From an uncultured Porticoccus sp. (GTDB taxonomy: Bacteria > Pseudomonadota > Gammaproteobacteria > Pseudomonadales > Porticoccaceae), in contig CATLZI010000020.1 of assembly GCA_950063125.1 (NCBI GenBank), positions 1-14,998 on the forward strand: DNA of 14,998 nt, read 5' to 3'. The notes under the pieces were generated by a model. It saw nothing but the letters and a program-made list of their open reading frames with translations. It was not told the origin of the DNA and searched no databases. The position numbers and the translations under genes were made by a program. Of the stretch, positions 13,165 to 14,998 are shown piece after piece (position 1 is the first letter of the stretch; the number at the start of each line of letters is the position of its first letter).

Positions 13165-14998
13165 ATGTGGGTGTGCCCAGCTATCTGTTCGCTTTTTTTG
13201 CCTATTTGGTATTGGCAATCCTGATCAGCTTTTCATGGCGGGGAAGACCGCAGGGGGCCCTGATCATTCTCGCTGCCGTCTGTTCGACGGTTTGGGCTGG
13301 CGCTATTGCAGCTGGCGAGTTCGGTGCCCGGGTTTCCTTTGAGATGATACAGCTGGCTGAACTGTCGAGAAACCTGTCCTGGTGTCTCTTTCTGCTGGAT
13401 GTTCTCTGTAAAAAAGATGGTGAAAGTCCCCGCGGAGCCCTGATATTCCGGCTTTCGCTGGGCTGCTCTGCAGTACTTCTACTGCTGGGTATCCTCTTTA
13501 CAACGCCACTTGCTTCCAAATATCTGCCCGTATCAGAAACGCTGTTTCGTGAAATTGTGCTGGTGCTGTGGGTGGTGCTTTCCCTCACGGGGCTGATTCT
13601 GATTGAGCAGATTTTTCGCAACTCCGGTGCCACCCAGCGATGGTCGACAAAATTCTTGTGCCTTGGTATCGGCAGTTTTTTTGTCTACGACTTTTTTATG
13701 TACTCAGATGCGCTCCTTTTCAAGCGCATAAGCCTTGATTTATGGGAAGCCCGCGGCCTCGTGAACGGGATGGCCGCACCGCTTATCGTCATCGCCATTG
13801 CCCGAAACCCGAAATTTGAACTGAATATCCACGTGTCCAGGCATGTGGTTTTCCATACCGCAACGATCATGGGAGCGGGTGTTTATCTATTGTTGATGGC
13901 CACTGCCGGTTACTTCATCCGTTATTATGGCGGTACCTGGGGTAGTGTGCTGCAAATCGTATTTTTCTTTGGTGCGGCAGTCCTGCTGGTTACCCTGATG
14001 TTTTCCGACAAGATTCGTGCTCAGGTAAGGGTCTTGCTGAGCAAGCACTTCTTTTCCTACAAGCACGATTATCGCGAAGAATGGCTTAAGTTTACCCAGA
14101 CGCTTTCAGGTAGTGACGACAGTGTGCCGGAGCGGGTGATTCAATCCATTGCGAAGCTGACGGAAAGTCCAGGTGGCATCCTGTGGGAAAAAAATGATGC
14201 TGGACATTTTAGTGTTCTGGCTCGCTGGCACATGCCGGAACCTGATTGTGCGGATGCGAAATCGTTAGATTCTTTGACGTTGTTTATGACGCGAACTCAC
14301 TGGGTTATCGACATCGATGAATATAATGAAGATCCCGAAAAATATGCGGGTTTGCTCCTGCCGGAGTGGTTGCTGAAGATTCGAAATATCTGGCTGTTGG
14401 TCCCCCTGATACTTCGGGATGAGTGCCTGGGGTTCGTGCTGGTCAGGCGCTCGGATTTGTATCACGCAATTAACTGGGAAGATCGGGATCTTTTGAAAAT
14501 GGCGGGCCAGCACGCGGCCAGCCATTTGGCGCAATATCGGGCAGATCAGGCACTGATTCGTTCGCGACAGTTTGAAGCGTTTAATCGGCTGTCTGCCTAT
14601 ATTGTTCATGATTTGAAAAACATCCTGGCCCAGCAATCGCTGATTATCACCAATGCAGAAAAGCACAAACACAAGCCTGAGTTTATCGACGATGTTCTTG
14701 CCACTGTAAAAAATTCCGTTAGTAGAATGACCCGGCTTATGGAGCAAATGAGAAGCGGTGTTCGGGGAGATTTGGCGGAGGATATCGAGCTTGGCAGTTT
14801 GCTGGCAAGGCTGGTCAGGGCCGCTTCTACCAGGGAACCAAAACCTGTACTTGGATCAGTGGCCAGTGATGCGGTGGTGCGCGCGGATCGCGAGCAGTTA
14901 TCGACTGTATTTGGCCATATCATTCAAAATGCCCAGGACGCCACCCCGGCAACAGCAAGAGTTGCTGTCAGCGTAGAGAGGCAGGGGCAGACTGTTCA
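13161..14998 (+). CDS. prsK: PrsK-type membrane histidine kinase of exosortase/PEP-CTERM systems (partial, C-terminus off the right edge)
   Basis: 612 complete codons are visible and the frame is open to the right edge. The N-terminal 290 residues are a multi-helix membrane region starting at once with PSYLFAFFAYLVLAILISF. A cytosolic GAF-like domain follows (about 310-460). The histidine box is unusual and typical of PrsK: SAYIVHDLKN with H483. The N box begins at IIQNAQDATP with N590; the remaining ATP-binding motifs are cut off. PrsK is paired in exosortase loci with the sigma-54 activator PrsR, and both control polysaccharide and PEP-CTERM genes. The ATG at 13161 matches the family start. 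PrsR and the exosortase are expected to the right. Confidence 0.88.
   Translation, partial: MNVGVPSYLFAFFAYLVLAILISFSWRGRPQGALIILAAVCSTVWAGAIAAGEFGARVSFEMIQLAELSRNLSWCLFLLDVLCKKDGESPRGALIFRLSLGCSAVLLLLGILFTTPLASKYLPVSETLFREIVLVLWVVLSLTGLILIEQIFRNSGATQRWSTKFLCLGIGSFFVYDFFMYSDALLFKRISLDLWEARGLVNGMAAPLIVIAIARNPKFELNIHVSRHVVFHTATIMGAGVYLLLMATAGYFIRYYGGTWGSVLQIVFFFGAAVLLVTLMFSDKIRAQVRVLLSKHFFSYKHDYREEWLKFTQTLSGSDDSVPERVIQSIAKLTESPGGILWEKNDAGHFSVLARWHMPEPDCADAKSLDSLTLFMTRTHWVIDIDEYNEDPEKYAGLLLPEWLLKIRNIWLLVPLILRDECLGFVLVRRSDLYHAINWEDRDLLKMAGQHAASHLAQYRADQALIRSRQFEAFNRLSAYIVHDLKNILAQQSLIITNAEKHKHKPEFIDDVLATVKNSVSRMTRLMEQMRSGVRGDLAEDIELGSLLARLVRAASTREPKPVLGSVASDAVVRADREQLSTVFGHIIQNAQDATPATARVAVSVERQGQTV

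Noticed and set aside
14265..14747. 160-codon minus-strand open frame opposite the PrsK-type gene
   Set aside because: The plus-strand frame is open over 612 codons and carries the kinase H and N boxes; the minus frame is a shadow.

Overview
The window looks like a chromosomal segment of a marine-type gammaproteobacterium, perhaps of the Cellvibrionales/Spongiibacteraceae kind. That placement is inferred from the miaB-phoH-ybeY-corC gene order, the DUF1820 gene and medium GC content; it is not proven. There are no tRNA, rRNA, CRISPR, transposase or phage genes.

Left part (1-5524) is housekeeping. A minus-strand run reads miaB (tRNA ms2i6A methylthiotransferase), a PhoH/YbeZ ATPase, the ybeY endoribonuclease, and corC (cut by the left edge). 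The last three are packed with 4- and 8-base overlaps. Divergent from miaB is a DUF1820 gene on the plus strand, ending at a clear intrinsic terminator. Convergent to it is a PLP-dependent class I/II aminotransferase, probably read from an internal GTG start.

Right part (5652-14998) is accessory and looks like the edge of an exosortase/PEP-CTERM-type exopolysaccharide locus. It holds an ExeA-like ATPase of the XrtA-associated kind, a UDP-N-acetylhexosamine dehydrogenase and C4-epimerase pair (WbpO/TviB and WbpP/TviC types), and a PrsK-type membrane histidine kinase cut by the right edge. The exosortase itself and its response regulator are not in the window and would be expected to the right.

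Inside this locus lies a compact minus-strand cassette (10240 down to 7276) that is the most interesting part. It encodes a Tat-exported six-cysteine protein, a PqqD-like small protein, an HprK-related kinase and a PF14907-type nucleotidyltransferase. A perfect 15-bp palindrome separates the Tat-protein gene from the other three and covers the pqqD-like start codon. A second set of overlapping inverted repeats lies upstream of the Tat-protein gene. The gene set resembles a peptide-modification cassette: PqqD-like carrier or recognition protein, kinase, nucleotidyltransferase and candidate exported substrate. Its chemistry cannot be read from sequence.

Start codons needed judgement at several genes. 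TTG is used for phoH and the HprK-like gene, and GTG for the dehydrogenase and the 66-residue membrane protein. GTG is also preferred over upstream ATGs for the aminotransferase and the epimerase.
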